This document shows, in pieces, positions 17,149 to 25,846 of a stretch of 64,000 nucleotides of DNA. Source of the stretch: Allobosea sp. (GTDB lineage: Bacteria; Pseudomonadota; Alphaproteobacteria; Rhizobiales; Beijerinckiaceae); NCBI GenBank assembly GCA_024231975.1, contig JAAEQB010000062.1:58391-122390 (forward strand), read 5' to 3'. How positions within the stretch are numbered: position 1 is the stretch's first letter; every line of letters starts with the position of its first letter. Position numbers and translations under genes: made by a program. The notes below the pieces were generated by a model that searched no databases, was not told the DNA's origin, and worked only from the letters and a program-made list of their open reading frames with translations.

Positions 17149-17817
17149 ATGGCCAGCGAAAAATCAGAGACCTTGCCGGTCCGCATCAGCCGTGTCCTCG
17201 CCGAGCGGATCATCTCCGGGCAGATCGAGCCGGGAGCCCGGCTGCGGCAGGACCATGTCGCGGCCGAGTTCGGCGCCAGCCATGTCCCGGTGCGCGAGGC
17301 CTTCCAGCGGCTGGAGGCGCAGGGACTTGCGGTCAGCGAGCCGCGCCGCGGCGTGCGCGTCGCCGCCTTCGACTTGCGCGAGGTCCGCGAGGTCGCCGAG
17401 ATGCGCGCGGCGCTGGAGGTGCTGGCGCTGCGCCATGCCGGCCCGCATCTGACGCGCGCGATCCTTGACGAGGCCGAGGAGGCGACTCGCGCCGGTGACA
17501 ATTCGCCGGATGTCCGCGCCTGGGAGGAGGCGAATCGCCGTTTCCATCGCCTGATCGTCACGCCCTGCGCCATGCCGCGCCTGCTCGCTGCGATCGACGA
17601 TCTCCATGCCGCCAGCGCCCGCTTCCTATTTTCGGCCTGGCGCTCGGACTGGGAGGCGCGCACCGATCACGACCATCGCGCCATCCTCGCCGCTCTGCGC
17701 GCCGGTCAGGTCGACGAGGCAGCGGCGATCCTCGCCCGCCATGTCCAGTGGATCGGTTCCAAGCCGGTGCGCACGGCCGCCGGCGGCATGCGGGACGTGT
17801 TCGCGATCCAGGGGTGA
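17149..17817 (+). CDS. bioR: GntR/FCD family regulator, BioR-type biotin repressor
   Basis: 222 residues. The N-terminal winged helix (about 10-75) has LAERIISGQIEPGARLRQDH and HVPVREAFQRLEAQGLAVSE; the C-terminal FCD domain (about 80-210) has EMRAALEVLALRHA, WEEANRRFHRLI and DHRAILAALRAGQVDEAAAILARH with likely metal-binding residues. The BioR call rests on context: bioY follows on the same strand, and near-identical BioR boxes sit before both genes. It is expected to repress bioY and itself. A clear terminator (17843-17868) separates the two genes, so each has its own promoter. Confidence 0.88.
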   Translation: MASEKSETLPVRISRVLAERIISGQIEPGARLRQDHVAAEFGASHVPVREAFQRLEAQGLAVSEPRRGVRVAAFDLREVREVAEMRAALEVLALRHAGPHLTRAILDEAEEATRAGDNSPDVRAWEEANRRFHRLIVTPCAMPRLLAAIDDLHAASARFLFSAWRSDWEARTDHDHRAILAALRAGQVDEAAAILARHVQWIGSKPVRTAAGGMRDVFAIQG

Positions 17818-17842
17818 ACCCGACATCGATGGTCCAATGGAA

Positions 17843-17868
17843 ACGGCCGCGGTGCGGCCGTGTTTTTT
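17843..17868 (+). terminator. intrinsic terminator after bioR
   Basis: ACGGCCGC (17843-17850), a three-base loop and GCGGCCGT (17854-17861), followed by G and six T (17863-17868). It lies 26 bases after the bioR stop. Confidence 0.88.
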
Positions 17869-17947
17869 CGCGTTGCCGGGTTGCTGCGCCTCACCCGCTT
17901 GCAATCCGCGCGCAGCTGTGGACTCTAAGATAGATCAATCGAAGAAA

Positions 17948-17957
17948 TTATCTATAA
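17948..17957. promoter_or_regulatory. BioR operator (TTATCTATAA) before bioY
   Basis: Exact match to the BioR consensus, 25 bases before the bioY start. The flanks GAAGAAA and TTC are the same as at the bioR box. It predicts biotin-dependent control of the transporter. Confidence 0.9.
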
Positions 17958-17982
17958 TTCTGGAATCGATGGAGACGAAGCC

Positions 17983-18573
17983 ATGAGCGACCTCAGCTGC
18001 GCCACCCCCTCCCGCTTCAGCCCGCTCGGCTTGCAGGCGCGGCCGGTCCACATCAAGGCGGCTGCTGTCCTGCTCGGTACCCTCGTGCTGGCGATCGCCT
18101 CGCAGATCAGCGTGCCGATGCTGCCGGTGCCGATGACAATGCAGACGCTCGCGGTGATGCTGATCGGCGCGCTCTATGGCTGGCGGCTCGGCGCGCTCAC
18201 CGTTCTCGCCTGGCTCGGCGAGGCGGCGCTCGGCCTGCCTGTGCTCGCCAACGGAAGCGGCGGCCTCGCACCCTTCATGGGGCCGACCGCCGGCTATCTC
18301 GCTTCCTTCCCGTTCGTCGCTGTCCTGGTCGGCTGGCTGGCCGAGCGCGGTTGGAACGGCAGCCGGCCGGCTTTCGCTTTTGCCGCGATGCTGCTCGGCC
18401 ATGCGCTCTGCCTTGCGTTCGGCGGCCTCTGGCTTGCCACCCTGATCGGCGCGGAGAAGGCCATGCTCGTCGGCGTCGTGCCCTTCCTGCTCGGCTCGCT
18501 GGTCAAGTCGGGCCTGGGCGCGGCGATCCTGACGGCGGTGGCGCGCCGCACGAACAAGGCCGAGCAGGCGTGA
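17983..18573 (+). CDS. bioY: biotin transporter BioY (ECF S component)
   Basis: 196 residues with about six hydrophobic helices. Family motifs are visible: QISVPMLPVPMTMQTLAVML, the glycine-rich LIGALYGWRLGALTVLAWLGEAALGLPV, GPTAGYLASFPFVAVLVGWLAE and the C-terminal PFLLGSLVKSGLGAAIL. BioY binds biotin in the inner membrane and works with an energising ABC module, or alone in some alphaproteobacteria. No bioM/bioN genes lie next to it, so it either uses distant partners or acts alone. Confidence 0.93.
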   Translation: MSDLSCATPSRFSPLGLQARPVHIKAAAVLLGTLVLAIASQISVPMLPVPMTMQTLAVMLIGALYGWRLGALTVLAWLGEAALGLPVLANGSGGLAPFMGPTAGYLASFPFVAVLVGWLAERGWNGSRPAFAFAAMLLGHALCLAFGGLWLATLIGAEKAMLVGVVPFLLGSLVKSGLGAAILTAVARRTNKAEQA

Positions 18574-18597
18574 GCTGGTGCGGGCCGGCGGCGGCGT

Positions 18598-19167
18598 TCA
18601 GTCCGCCGGCCTGACGCTCGCCATGATGGCGCGGCCGGCCTGATGGCGCTCGCTGCCGGTCTCGCAGGTCTTGCAGATCACGCCGAGATAGCGCCCGTCG
18701 ATCACGGCCTCGGCGAACAGCCCGGACTTATAGTTGTGGCGGGCGTCGGTCTCGATCATCCACCAGTCGCGCGGTCCGAGCGAAACGCGCCCGAGCGGCT
18801 GTAGCACCTGCGCATCCTTGCTCGTGCTGCGCAGCACGGCGCGGATGCGGAAATAGCGGTCCATCGGCGCGGCATAGAGCGAGGTGAGCCGGGCGGCGTC
18901 ATCCGTGCCGGCGACGGGCTGAGGCCGCATCAGGATCGTGCAGGTCTCCTGCGTGCGCTTGCAGGCCTGGGTCTCGCAGACGAGTTGAATACGGGTGCGC
19001 CCGTCCTTTCCGGTCTCGCCCTCGGCGGCGCCATCGACCCGCCAGCCCTCGGGCAGATCGACCATCAGCCCGTCCGGCAATGGCAGCGGCTCGGCACTCG
19101 CATGTCCGGCAAGAAGCGCACTGCCGAACAGGGCGATGCAAAGCGCAATATCGCAGCGTCCGGTCAT
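18598..19167 (-). CDS. secreted hypothetical protein, 189 residues
   Basis: I do not recognise the family. A signal peptide is clear: MTGRCDIALCIALFGSALLA with the likely cleavage at GHASA-EP. The mature part has several cysteines (CETQACKRTQETC and CKTCETG), consistent with periplasmic disulfides, and tryptophans in GPRDWWMIETDAR. It overlaps the upstream YcxB-like membrane protein gene by 4 bases (ATGA), so the two are translationally coupled and may act together in the envelope. Confidence 0.72.
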   Translation of the reverse strand: MTGRCDIALCIALFGSALLAGHASAEPLPLPDGLMVDLPEGWRVDGAAEGETGKDGRTRIQLVCETQACKRTQETCTILMRPQPVAGTDDAARLTSLYAAPMDRYFRIRAVLRSTSKDAQVLQPLGRVSLGPRDWWMIETDARHNYKSGLFAEAVIDGRYLGVICKTCETGSERHQAGRAIMASVRPAD

Positions 19168-20417
19168 GCAGTGTCTCCGGCGCGGCCGACATGCGTGGCC
19201 GCCAACCGATCGAAGAGCTGCATCTGGTCGGAATTGAGGACGCGGGCTGGCAGCAGCAGCGGGTCGCCACGCCGCAACAGGACGAAGATGTGCTCGCCGC
19301 GCCGCTCGATGCCGGTGAACGCCGCCCAGTCATAGCGGCTCTCGAGGCCGCGTTGCCGGCTTGTGGCGCCCTTCGGCGAGATCAGGACCCGGACCTCGTC
19401 GTCGCTGGCGCGCTGATGCAGGGTCTTGCCGAGGCTCTTGGCATTGAGGCGCATGAAGAACGGCGTCGCGACGTAACCGAGCAGGACGAGGCCGCAGAGC
19501 CCGGCGGTGACCGGCCAGAACGTCTTCACCGCCATTTCGGCGAAGAGCGGGAGGGCGAATTCGAAGGGCACGCGATCGGGGTCGATGCTCCACAGGAACA
19601 GCATCACCGCCGGCACCAGCAACAGGGCGAAGACGAGGCCGATCGCCGTCCGGCGCAGCAGCCGGCTGCGCGGCCAGAACCGCTCCTGCTGGCGGAGGGC
19701 CATGGCCGTGCGATCCTCGGGCGTCAGGCGAAAGCGCAGATCGAGAGACGCTTCGTCGGCCGGTTCCGTTGCTGATTGCTCCGCTGCGTCGAGATCCGAA
19801 GGCTTCGCCTGGCCGATGCAGAACCGCGCCCAATCCTGAAGATGCGCCTGCTGTTCGGCCGACAGGTCTCGCTTCGGCAGTGCGACGAGATTGTCGATCC
19901 CTTCGATCTCGATAAAAAAGTGTTCGGTGCCTTCGGTCAGCTGGCGCAGGCGCCAGGCCGGGATATGGCTGCGATGGTGCGGCTCGCTGTTGTCGAGGCC
20001 GCCCTCATGCAGACGATAGCTGCATGGCGTCGCGGTCGTGAGGCCCTCGTTCCGATACCAGCGTCGCAGGCGATGGCGCGTGGAGGCGCCGAAGAAGGCG
20101 TAGGCGATGCCGCCCGCCAAGGCAAAGGTCGCCAGGAGGATGCCGGTCGGGCCGATCAACGCATCGAGGAAATTGCGCCCCATCAAGGCAAAATCGCCGC
20201 GGCCGCGCCCGCCCCAGGAGGTCGAGAGCTGCCCGACCGCGATCAGGAGCAACGCGATGCCGGTGAAGACCAGGATATTACGGCGCCGCGTCGCGATCAG
20301 GTCGCGATAGAGATGCATCGCGGCTGCGACGCGGTCCTCGCCAGTGAGCGAGATCGCAAGCTCGAGCGGCTGCGGGGCCGTTCGCGGCGTTTTCGCTATG
20401 GAGGGCGTGGTCCGCAT
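19164..20417 (-). CDS. membrane protein with two YcxB-like repeats
   Basis: 417 residues built as a duplication. Each half has two membrane helices then a soluble beta-rich domain. Half one: spans near 45-65 and 85-110, then a domain with IPAWRLRQLTEGTEHFFIEI and LVALPKRDLS. Half two: spans in the LLRRTAIGLVFALLLVPAVML and TFWPVTAGLCGLVLLGYVA stretches, then ESRYDWAAFTGIERRGEHIF and LLLPARVLN. This arrangement resembles YcxB-like proteins, normally a single copy of about 170-200 residues, whose function is unknown. I took the ATG at 20417 because the frame upstream of it has no matching features. It is coupled to the secreted protein downstream. Confidence 0.75.
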   Translation of the reverse strand: MRTTPSIAKTPRTAPQPLELAISLTGEDRVAAAMHLYRDLIATRRRNILVFTGIALLLIAVGQLSTSWGGRGRGDFALMGRNFLDALIGPTGILLATFALAGGIAYAFFGASTRHRLRRWYRNEGLTTATPCSYRLHEGGLDNSEPHHRSHIPAWRLRQLTEGTEHFFIEIEGIDNLVALPKRDLSAEQQAHLQDWARFCIGQAKPSDLDAAEQSATEPADEASLDLRFRLTPEDRTAMALRQQERFWPRSRLLRRTAIGLVFALLLVPAVMLFLWSIDPDRVPFEFALPLFAEMAVKTFWPVTAGLCGLVLLGYVATPFFMRLNAKSLGKTLHQRASDDEVRVLISPKGATSRQRGLESRYDWAAFTGIERRGEHIFVLLRRGDPLLLPARVLNSDQMQLFDRLAATHVGRAGDTA

Positions 20418-20440
20418 CTCGCGGCGCGCCGGCTCTGCTC

Positions 20441-20698
20441 CTAGTTCCCGACGTCGAGCGGCTGGGTGCCGGTCGGCTTGCCGTCGGCGCCGAGCGTGAT
20501 TTTCTCGATGCGCGCCTCGGCTTGCTTCAGCAGCGCATCGCAGCGTGCCTTCAGCGCCTCGCCGCGTGTGTAGATGACGATCGATTCTTCGAGCGCGACA
20601 TCGCCGCGTTCGAGCCGGGCGACGATCGCCTCCAGCTCCTTCAGAGCCGCCTCGAAGGGCAGGCCGGCGACATCGGCATTGGTCTTGGCGTCGGTCAC
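20441..20698 (-). CDS. xseB: exodeoxyribonuclease VII small subunit
   Basis: 85 residues with the complete family core: LPFEAALKELEAIVARLERG, then VALEESIVIYTRGEALKARC, and a coiled C-terminus KQAEARIEKITLGADG. XseB coats XseA in exonuclease VII, which degrades single-stranded DNA. I chose the GTG at 20698 with AAGGA just upstream; the frame continues to 20851 through a palindromic repeat and has no XseB similarity there. xseA is not adjacent. Confidence 0.93.
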   Translation of the reverse strand: MTDAKTNADVAGLPFEAALKELEAIVARLERGDVALEESIVIYTRGEALKARCDALLKQAEARIEKITLGADGKPTGTQPLDVGN

Positions 20699-20778
20699 GG
20701 GCGCGATTCCTTTTGGGGGGCTCGTTATCGACTCTGATGCCCGCCCCCGCAACCCTTCCGAGGCAGCAACCTCCGCAG

Positions 20779-20893
20779 CCCTCATCCTGAGGAGCCGCTC
20801 CAGCGGCGTCTCGAAGGATGCTCCAGGAGGCTCCGGAACCATCTGGAGCATCCTTCGAGACGCGGACCTGCGGTCCGCTCCTCAGGATGAGGG
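20779..20893. repeat. nested palindromic repeat upstream of xseB
   Basis: Two nested perfect inverted repeats: CCCTCATCCTGAGGAGC (20779-20795) with 20877-20893, and GTCTCGAAGGATGCTCCA (20808-20825) with 20844-20861. The whole would fold as one long stem. Repeats beginning CTCATCCTGAGGAG are, from memory, widely dispersed between genes in alphaproteobacteria. It fills the gap between xseB and the Lrp regulator. Confidence 0.85.
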
Positions 20894-20923
20894 CTGTGGG
20901 TATGAGGGCCGGCGGCGCCCACC

Positions 20924-21388
20924 TCACATCGGCAGCGACGAGGTCTTCTTGATCGTGCGCAGCGTCAGGGTCGACTGCACGCGGGTGACCCCCGGCAACT
21001 GCGTGATGATGTCGGTGTGGATGCGCTCGAAATCGGCGCTGTCGCGGTAGATCACCCGCATCAGGTAGTCGTGCGCGCCGGCGAGCAGATGGCATTCGAG
21101 GATCTCGGGCAGGTCCTGCACCGCCTTCTCGAAACTCTCCAGCGAGGCGCGGCCCTGCTGGTCGAGCGTGACGAAGACGAAGGCGGTGCCGGGGAAGCCG
21201 GCGATGCGTTCGTCGAGCATCATCACATAGCCGCGGATCAGCCCGCTTTCCTCGAGCTGGCGCACGCGGCGCAGGCAGGCCGAGGGCGAGAGGTGGACCT
21301 TGTCGGCCAGGTCCGAATTGGTGATCCGGCCATCCCTCTGGAGGATGCGCAGGATCGTCCTGTCGCGGGAATCGAGTTCGATCTGCAT
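20924..21388 (-). CDS. Lrp/AsnC family transcriptional regulator
   Basis: 154 residues from the ATG at 21388. Helix-turn-helix at about 8-60 (LDSRDRTILRILQRDGRITN, ADKVHLSPSACLRRVRQLEE), then the RAM effector domain with ILECHLLAGAHDYLMRV and LPGVTRVQSTLTLRTIK. This fits the alphaproteobacterial Lrp group that often governs amino-acid catabolism. It is divergent from the thioesterase gene across about 270 bases and may control it or a distant target. Confidence 0.92.
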   Translation of the reverse strand: MQIELDSRDRTILRILQRDGRITNSDLADKVHLSPSACLRRVRQLEESGLIRGYVMMLDERIAGFPGTAFVFVTLDQQGRASLESFEKAVQDLPEILECHLLAGAHDYLMRVIYRDSADFERIHTDIITQLPGVTRVQSTLTLRTIKKTSSLPM

Positions 21389-21657
21389 CGCTGGAGTATC
21401 GTCCCGTGGGCTGGCGCGGCCTGAAGCTGCTGCCAGAAAGCGCAGATGTTTCTGCGCAAAAAGAGCGCTTGGCAAGCATGATCTTGCGCGCAGGTCCGCT
21501 TTGCCCGCATGGCGGCGCTGCTGCGGCACTCTGGGCCGCAGGATCGTGCAGCGCAGCATTCGGATTGTTTCAGTCGTGATCGACGCGCAGGGCCGAGCGG
21601 GTCTGGTCGTGCGCGCAAAAATGTTTACAACTAAACTATCTTCTTCGGGGCACTGCC

Positions 21658-22221
21658 ATGAATCTCTGGTTCCGCCTGATCTGGCTGTTGCTGACGCGGC
21701 CCTTCCAGCCGAATCTGAAGCCGCCATTCGAGGCCTCGATCCTGCCGTTCCGGGTCTGGTTCCACGATCTCGACACCAGCCTGCACATGAACAATGCGCG
21801 CTATTGGGGGCTGATGGACCTCGGCCGCGCCGACCTGATGCTGCGCAGCGGCTTGTGGCGGGCGATCCTGCGTCATGGCTGGGTGCCGGTGGTCAATTGC
21901 GGCACGATCCGCTTTCGTCGCGAGCTCCGCCTGTTCCGGGCGCTCAGGCTGGAGACGCGGCTGCTGTGCTGGAGCGAGGGCTGGGTCGTGATCCAGCACC
22001 GCATCCTCGCTGATGGACGTGACGGAAAGGAGATCGTCGCTGCGGTCGCGCTGGTGCGGGCGGCGCTCTACGACCGCAAGGGCAAGGCCTATGTGCCGGC
22101 GGCGCGGCTGTTCGCCGAGATGGGGGTCGTCGCCGAAAGCCCCGAGCCGAGCCCGGAGGTCGCCGCCTTCCTTGCAGCGGAGGAGGCGTTGCGGCAGGCG
22201 GGAGTGACGGGAGAGGCGTGA
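21658..22221 (+). CDS. thioesterase family protein (hotdog fold, Them6-like)
   Basis: 187 residues. A hydrophobic N-terminus (NLWFRLIWLLLTRPF) may sit at the membrane. The hotdog core is visible as WFHDLDTSLHMNNARYWGLM (the Asp and Asn of 4HBT-type proteins), then GWVPVVNCGTIRFRRELRLF, ETRLLCWSEGWVVIQHRIL and LVRAALYDRKGKAYVPAARL. It is probably an acyl-CoA or acyl-ACP thioesterase; substrate unknown. A palindromic repeat follows the stop. Confidence 0.82.
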   Translation: MNLWFRLIWLLLTRPFQPNLKPPFEASILPFRVWFHDLDTSLHMNNARYWGLMDLGRADLMLRSGLWRAILRHGWVPVVNCGTIRFRRELRLFRALRLETRLLCWSEGWVVIQHRILADGRDGKEIVAAVALVRAALYDRKGKAYVPAARLFAEMGVVAESPEPSPEVAAFLAAEEALRQAGVTGEA

Positions 22222-22229
22222 TGCCGGGC

Positions 22230-22258
22230 GTCATTCTCGGGTGAAGCCCGAGCATGAC
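22230..22258. repeat. palindromic repeat, GTCATTCTCGGG family
   Basis: GTCATTCTCGGG (22230-22241) and CCCGAGCATGAC (22247-22258), inverted with one mismatch and a five-base loop. The same family recurs at 31729-31757, 38972-38997 and, more divergent, 39384-39417. It lies between the convergent thioesterase and kinase genes and may act as a bidirectional hairpin. Confidence 0.8.
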
Positions 22259-22266
22259 GCGCTTGG

Positions 22267-25200
22267 TCACTCCGCTGCCAGCCTCGTCGCGCGCCATTGC
22301 GCCAGCAGCGCCCGCAGCGCACCCGGCTTCAGTGGCTTGTTCAGCACATGGATGTCGAGCGCCGCGGCTTCCTCGCGGACCTCCGGCGAGCGGTCCGCGG
22401 TCAGGAGGATCGCCGGCAATCCGCCGACCTGCTGCCGCAGCGCCGAGATCAGCGCGATGCCGTTCTCGCCATGGTTGAGATGATAGTCGGCGATCAGCAC
22501 GTCCGGCGCGCCGCCGGCGGCGATGATGGAGGACGCTTCGTCGAGGTCGGCCGCGGTCTCGACCTTGCAGCCCCAGCCGCCGAGCAGGAGGCGCATGCCA
22601 TCGAGGATCGCCGGCTCGTTGTCGATGGCGAGCAGCTTCAAGCCCGCGAGCTGGCTGCTTGATGGCGCGCTGCGCGCCGCCGCCGTCGTCGCCATCGCCG
22701 GCAGGGGGGCGGCCCGTGGCACCAGGATCGAGAAGCGCGTGCCGCGTCCGGGGGTCGAGGCGAGGGCGAGCTTGTGGTCGAGCGTGCGCGCGATCCGCTC
22801 GACGATCGAGAGGCCGAGGCCGAGGCCGCGCGCCACCTTGGCGCCCTGATCGAGGCGCTGAAATTCCCGGAACACCGTCTTCTGCTTGCTCGCGGGAATG
22901 CCGAGCCCGGTGTCGAGCACCTCGATCGCGACCTGCCCCTCGCGCCGGCGGCAGCCGACCAGCACCTTGCCATTTGGCGTGTACTTGATCGCGTTCGAGA
23001 CGAGGTTCTGGAGCAGGCGGCGCAGCAGGCGCCGGTCGGAGCGCACCGTCGCTGCCGTCGTCACGAAGATGAGCTGGAGCCCCTTTTCCTGGGCGCTCGG
23101 CTCGAATTCGCGCTGCAGCTGGCGCATCAGCTCGTCCAAGCGGAAGGCGCCGATCTCGGGCTTGAGTGCGCCGCCGTCGAGCCTGGAGATTTCGAGCAGC
23201 GCGGTCAGGATCTCCTCGACTGCGTCGAGTGAGGCGTCGATATTCTCGGCGAGGTCGGGCTGCGCGCCGGCGCGGTCGCGCTCGACCAGGGCCGATGCGT
23301 AAAGCCGGGCGGCGTTCAGCGGCTGCAGGATGTCGTGGCTGGCGGCGGCGAGGAAGCGCGTCTTCGAGGCGTTGGCCTCGTCGGCCTCGGCCTTGGCGCG
23401 CTGCAGTTCGGTGTTGACGTGCCTGATCTCCTCGGTGCGCTCGGCGACGCGCTTTTCCAGCGTCTCGTTTGTCCGCTCCAGCTCTTCCTCGGCGGCGACC
23501 GAGTCGGTGATGTCGGTGTAGGTCGTGACGATGCCGCCGTCGGGCAGCGGGTTCGAGCGGATCTCGATGACGTTTTTCGAGGGGTAGAGCTTGAGCCGGA
23601 CCGGCTCGCGGTCATTGACGAAGCTCTCCAGCCGAGCCGCCATCAACTCGTCCTGCCGGCCGGCGCCATAGGCGCCACGCTGGGCGTTGTAGCGCACGAT
23701 CTCGTCGAGCCCGGTGCCGAAGCGCACCAGCGAGGGCGGCAGGTCATAGAGCTGGATGAAGGCCTTGTTCCAGGCGAGCAGCCTGAGGTCACGGTCGAGC
23801 ACGGTGATGCCCTGGCCGGCATGGTCGAGGCCGTTCTGGAGGATATCGCGATTGTATTGCAGCGCCGCCGACGCGTCGTCGAGCAGCTTGAAGGCGGCCT
23901 CGGTCGAGAGGTTGCGGCGCTTCAGCAGCAGCGACAGCACGAGCCGGGAGGAGGCGGCGCCGATCGCCGAGGAGAGCAGATGCTCGCCGAAGCGCAGCAT
24001 GTGGATGTCGGCCTCGCGGGTGCCGTTGAGAACCTCGCCGCGCGAATGGGCGAAGCCCTCGAAGGCGCGCTGCGTCCGTTCCTGACCGAGATAGCGGCCG
24101 ATGGTGGATTGCAGTTCTGCCTCGGTGACGCTGGAGCGCCAGAGCGAGAAGGACTGGGCCATGGTCGCCCGGTCCGATTCGACGAAGGCGTTGGCCTGCA
24201 GCCGCTCCATCGCGCTCGCCGGCCGCAGCATGGAGAAGCCGAGATAGCAGGCGAGGTTGATGCCGAGGCTCCAGAGCACGCCATGCGGCAGGGCCGGCAG
24301 CGACAGGCCGAACAGCGCCTCCGGCCGCAGGGCGGTGATGCCGAGCGGCCCGTGCTCCACGATCTCGGCCCAATAGCCGCCCGGCAGCGCAAGGCTCGGC
24401 ATCAGCAAGGTGTAGAGCCAGGTCAGCAGGCCCGCCGACAGGCCGGCTGCCGCGCCGAGCGACGTCCCGCGCCGCCAGATCAGCCCGCCGAAGAAGGCCG
24501 GCGCGATCTGCGCCGTCGCGGCGAAGGAAAGCAGGCCGATCGAGACCAGCGCGGCCTCACCTGCGGCGCGGTAATAGGCATAGCCGAGCAGGATCACGGC
24601 GACGATGGCGAGCCGCCTGATATGCACCACCTGCGAGCCGAGATCGCCGCCGGTCGGACCGCTGCGGCCTTCGCCGCCCTCGATCAATGCCGCGGCGCGC
24701 TCGGGATCGACGCTGACGCCGCGCCCGCGCAGCAGCAGCGGCGTGACGAGATGGTTTGAGATCATGATCGCCAGGGCGACCGAGGCGACGATCACCATCG
24801 CCGTGCCGGCCGAGAGCCCGCCGATGAAGACGAAGAGGGCGATCAGGCCGGCTTGCTTCTCCAGCGGCAGCAGCAGCACGGTCATGTCGCGGTCGATCGC
24901 CGTGCCGGGCAGCAGGACCTCGCCCGCCGCCGCCAGCGGCAGCACGAACAGGTTGATCAGCACGAGATAGAGCGGGAACATCCAGGCGGCGCGGCGCACG
25001 TCGCGGACGTCGCGGTTCTCGACGATCGCCATATGGAACTGCCGCGCCAGCAGGAGCGCGGCGCAGGAGGAGAGCGCCGTCAGCGTCAGGAACATCGGCC
25101 AGCTCGATGTCCGCTCCCAGATCGGCGGCATGTCGCCGGCAGCCCGCGCCGCCTGGGCGAAGAGGTCGCCGGCGCCGTCGAACAGGCCGTAGACGACGAA

Positions 25201-25842
25201 GACGCCGAGCGCCAGGAAGGCGACGAGCTTGACGAGCGACTCGGCCGCGATCGCCAGCACCAGCCCGTCCTGGTGCTCGGTCGCGTCGATATGGCGGGTA
25301 CCGAAGGCGCAGGCGAAGCCGGCGAGCACCAGCGCGACCAGGAAGGCAAGGTCGCTCAGCACGGGTATGTCGGTCATCGGCGGAGGCCCGCCGGCCGCGG
25401 CGAAGAACACCGAGAGCGAGTTCGCCACCGCCTTCAACTGCAGGGCGATATAGGGCAGGGCGCCGACCACCGCGACGATGCAGACCAGCGCCGCGACGCG
25501 CTCGCTCTTGCCGTAGCGCGCCCCGACGAAGTCGGCGATCGAGGTGATGTTCTGCGACTTGGCGATGGCGACGATGCGGGCGACGAAGCGATGCCCGAGC
25601 CCAATCACCAGCGCCGGGCCGACATAGATGCCGAGGAAGTCGAAGCCCGCCCGGTTGGCGAAGCCGACCGAGCCGTAGAAGGTCCAGGAGGTGCAGTAGA
25701 CCCCGAGCGCCAGCGCATAGATCGTCGTCCGCGCTCGCCCGCTCATCAGGCGACGCCCGGCGGTGTCCGCGAGATGGGCGATCGCGAACAGCACGCAGAG
25801 ATAGCCGAGCGCGCTCAGGACGACGGACCAGGCTGGGAGCAT
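22267..25842 (-). CDS. hybrid sensor histidine kinase with N-terminal sodium:solute symporter domain (CbrA/NahK-like)
   Basis: 1191 residues. The first part (about 1-500) is an SSF-type transporter fold with some 13 helices; it includes VYCTSWTFYGSVGFANRAGF and GLGHRFVARIVAIAKSQNIT. A PAS domain follows at about 650-770 (ITVLDRDLRLLAWNKAFIQL), then a coiled linker, the phosphoacceptor box AAASHDILQPLNAARL near 835, an HATPase domain with NAIKYTPNGKVLVGC and LGLSIVERIA, and a receiver domain from about 1067 with the acceptor aspartate in LIADYHLN and a lysine in LNKPLKPG. It would sense a transported substrate. No partner DNA-binding response regulator is adjacent. ATG 25842 is set by GGAGG 4 bases upstream. 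Confidence 0.92.
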   Translation of the reverse strand: MLPAWSVVLSALGYLCVLFAIAHLADTAGRRLMSGRARTTIYALALGVYCTSWTFYGSVGFANRAGFDFLGIYVGPALVIGLGHRFVARIVAIAKSQNITSIADFVGARYGKSERVAALVCIVAVVGALPYIALQLKAVANSLSVFFAAAGGPPPMTDIPVLSDLAFLVALVLAGFACAFGTRHIDATEHQDGLVLAIAAESLVKLVAFLALGVFVVYGLFDGAGDLFAQAARAAGDMPPIWERTSSWPMFLTLTALSSCAALLLARQFHMAIVENRDVRDVRRAAWMFPLYLVLINLFVLPLAAAGEVLLPGTAIDRDMTVLLLPLEKQAGLIALFVFIGGLSAGTAMVIVASVALAIMISNHLVTPLLLRGRGVSVDPERAAALIEGGEGRSGPTGGDLGSQVVHIRRLAIVAVILLGYAYYRAAGEAALVSIGLLSFAATAQIAPAFFGGLIWRRGTSLGAAAGLSAGLLTWLYTLLMPSLALPGGYWAEIVEHGPLGITALRPEALFGLSLPALPHGVLWSLGINLACYLGFSMLRPASAMERLQANAFVESDRATMAQSFSLWRSSVTEAELQSTIGRYLGQERTQRAFEGFAHSRGEVLNGTREADIHMLRFGEHLLSSAIGAASSRLVLSLLLKRRNLSTEAAFKLLDDASAALQYNRDILQNGLDHAGQGITVLDRDLRLLAWNKAFIQLYDLPPSLVRFGTGLDEIVRYNAQRGAYGAGRQDELMAARLESFVNDREPVRLKLYPSKNVIEIRSNPLPDGGIVTTYTDITDSVAAEEELERTNETLEKRVAERTEEIRHVNTELQRAKAEADEANASKTRFLAAASHDILQPLNAARLYASALVERDRAGAQPDLAENIDASLDAVEEILTALLEISRLDGGALKPEIGAFRLDELMRQLQREFEPSAQEKGLQLIFVTTAATVRSDRRLLRRLLQNLVSNAIKYTPNGKVLVGCRRREGQVAIEVLDTGLGIPASKQKTVFREFQRLDQGAKVARGLGLGLSIVERIARTLDHKLALASTPGRGTRFSILVPRAAPLPAMATTAAARSAPSSSQLAGLKLLAIDNEPAILDGMRLLLGGWGCKVETAADLDEASSIIAAGGAPDVLIADYHLNHGENGIALISALRQQVGGLPAILLTADRSPEVREEAAALDIHVLNKPLKPGALRALLAQWRATRLAAE

Positions 25843-25846
25843 CCCA

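Noticed and set aside
20699..20851. N-terminal extension of xseB
   Set aside because: The extra codons come from the nested palindrome; XseB similarity starts at the GTG at 20698.
21944..22297. Minus-strand frame across the end of the thioesterase gene
   Set aside because: It begins in a palindromic repeat with the same false LGL-PRMTPG peptide and is otherwise antisense.
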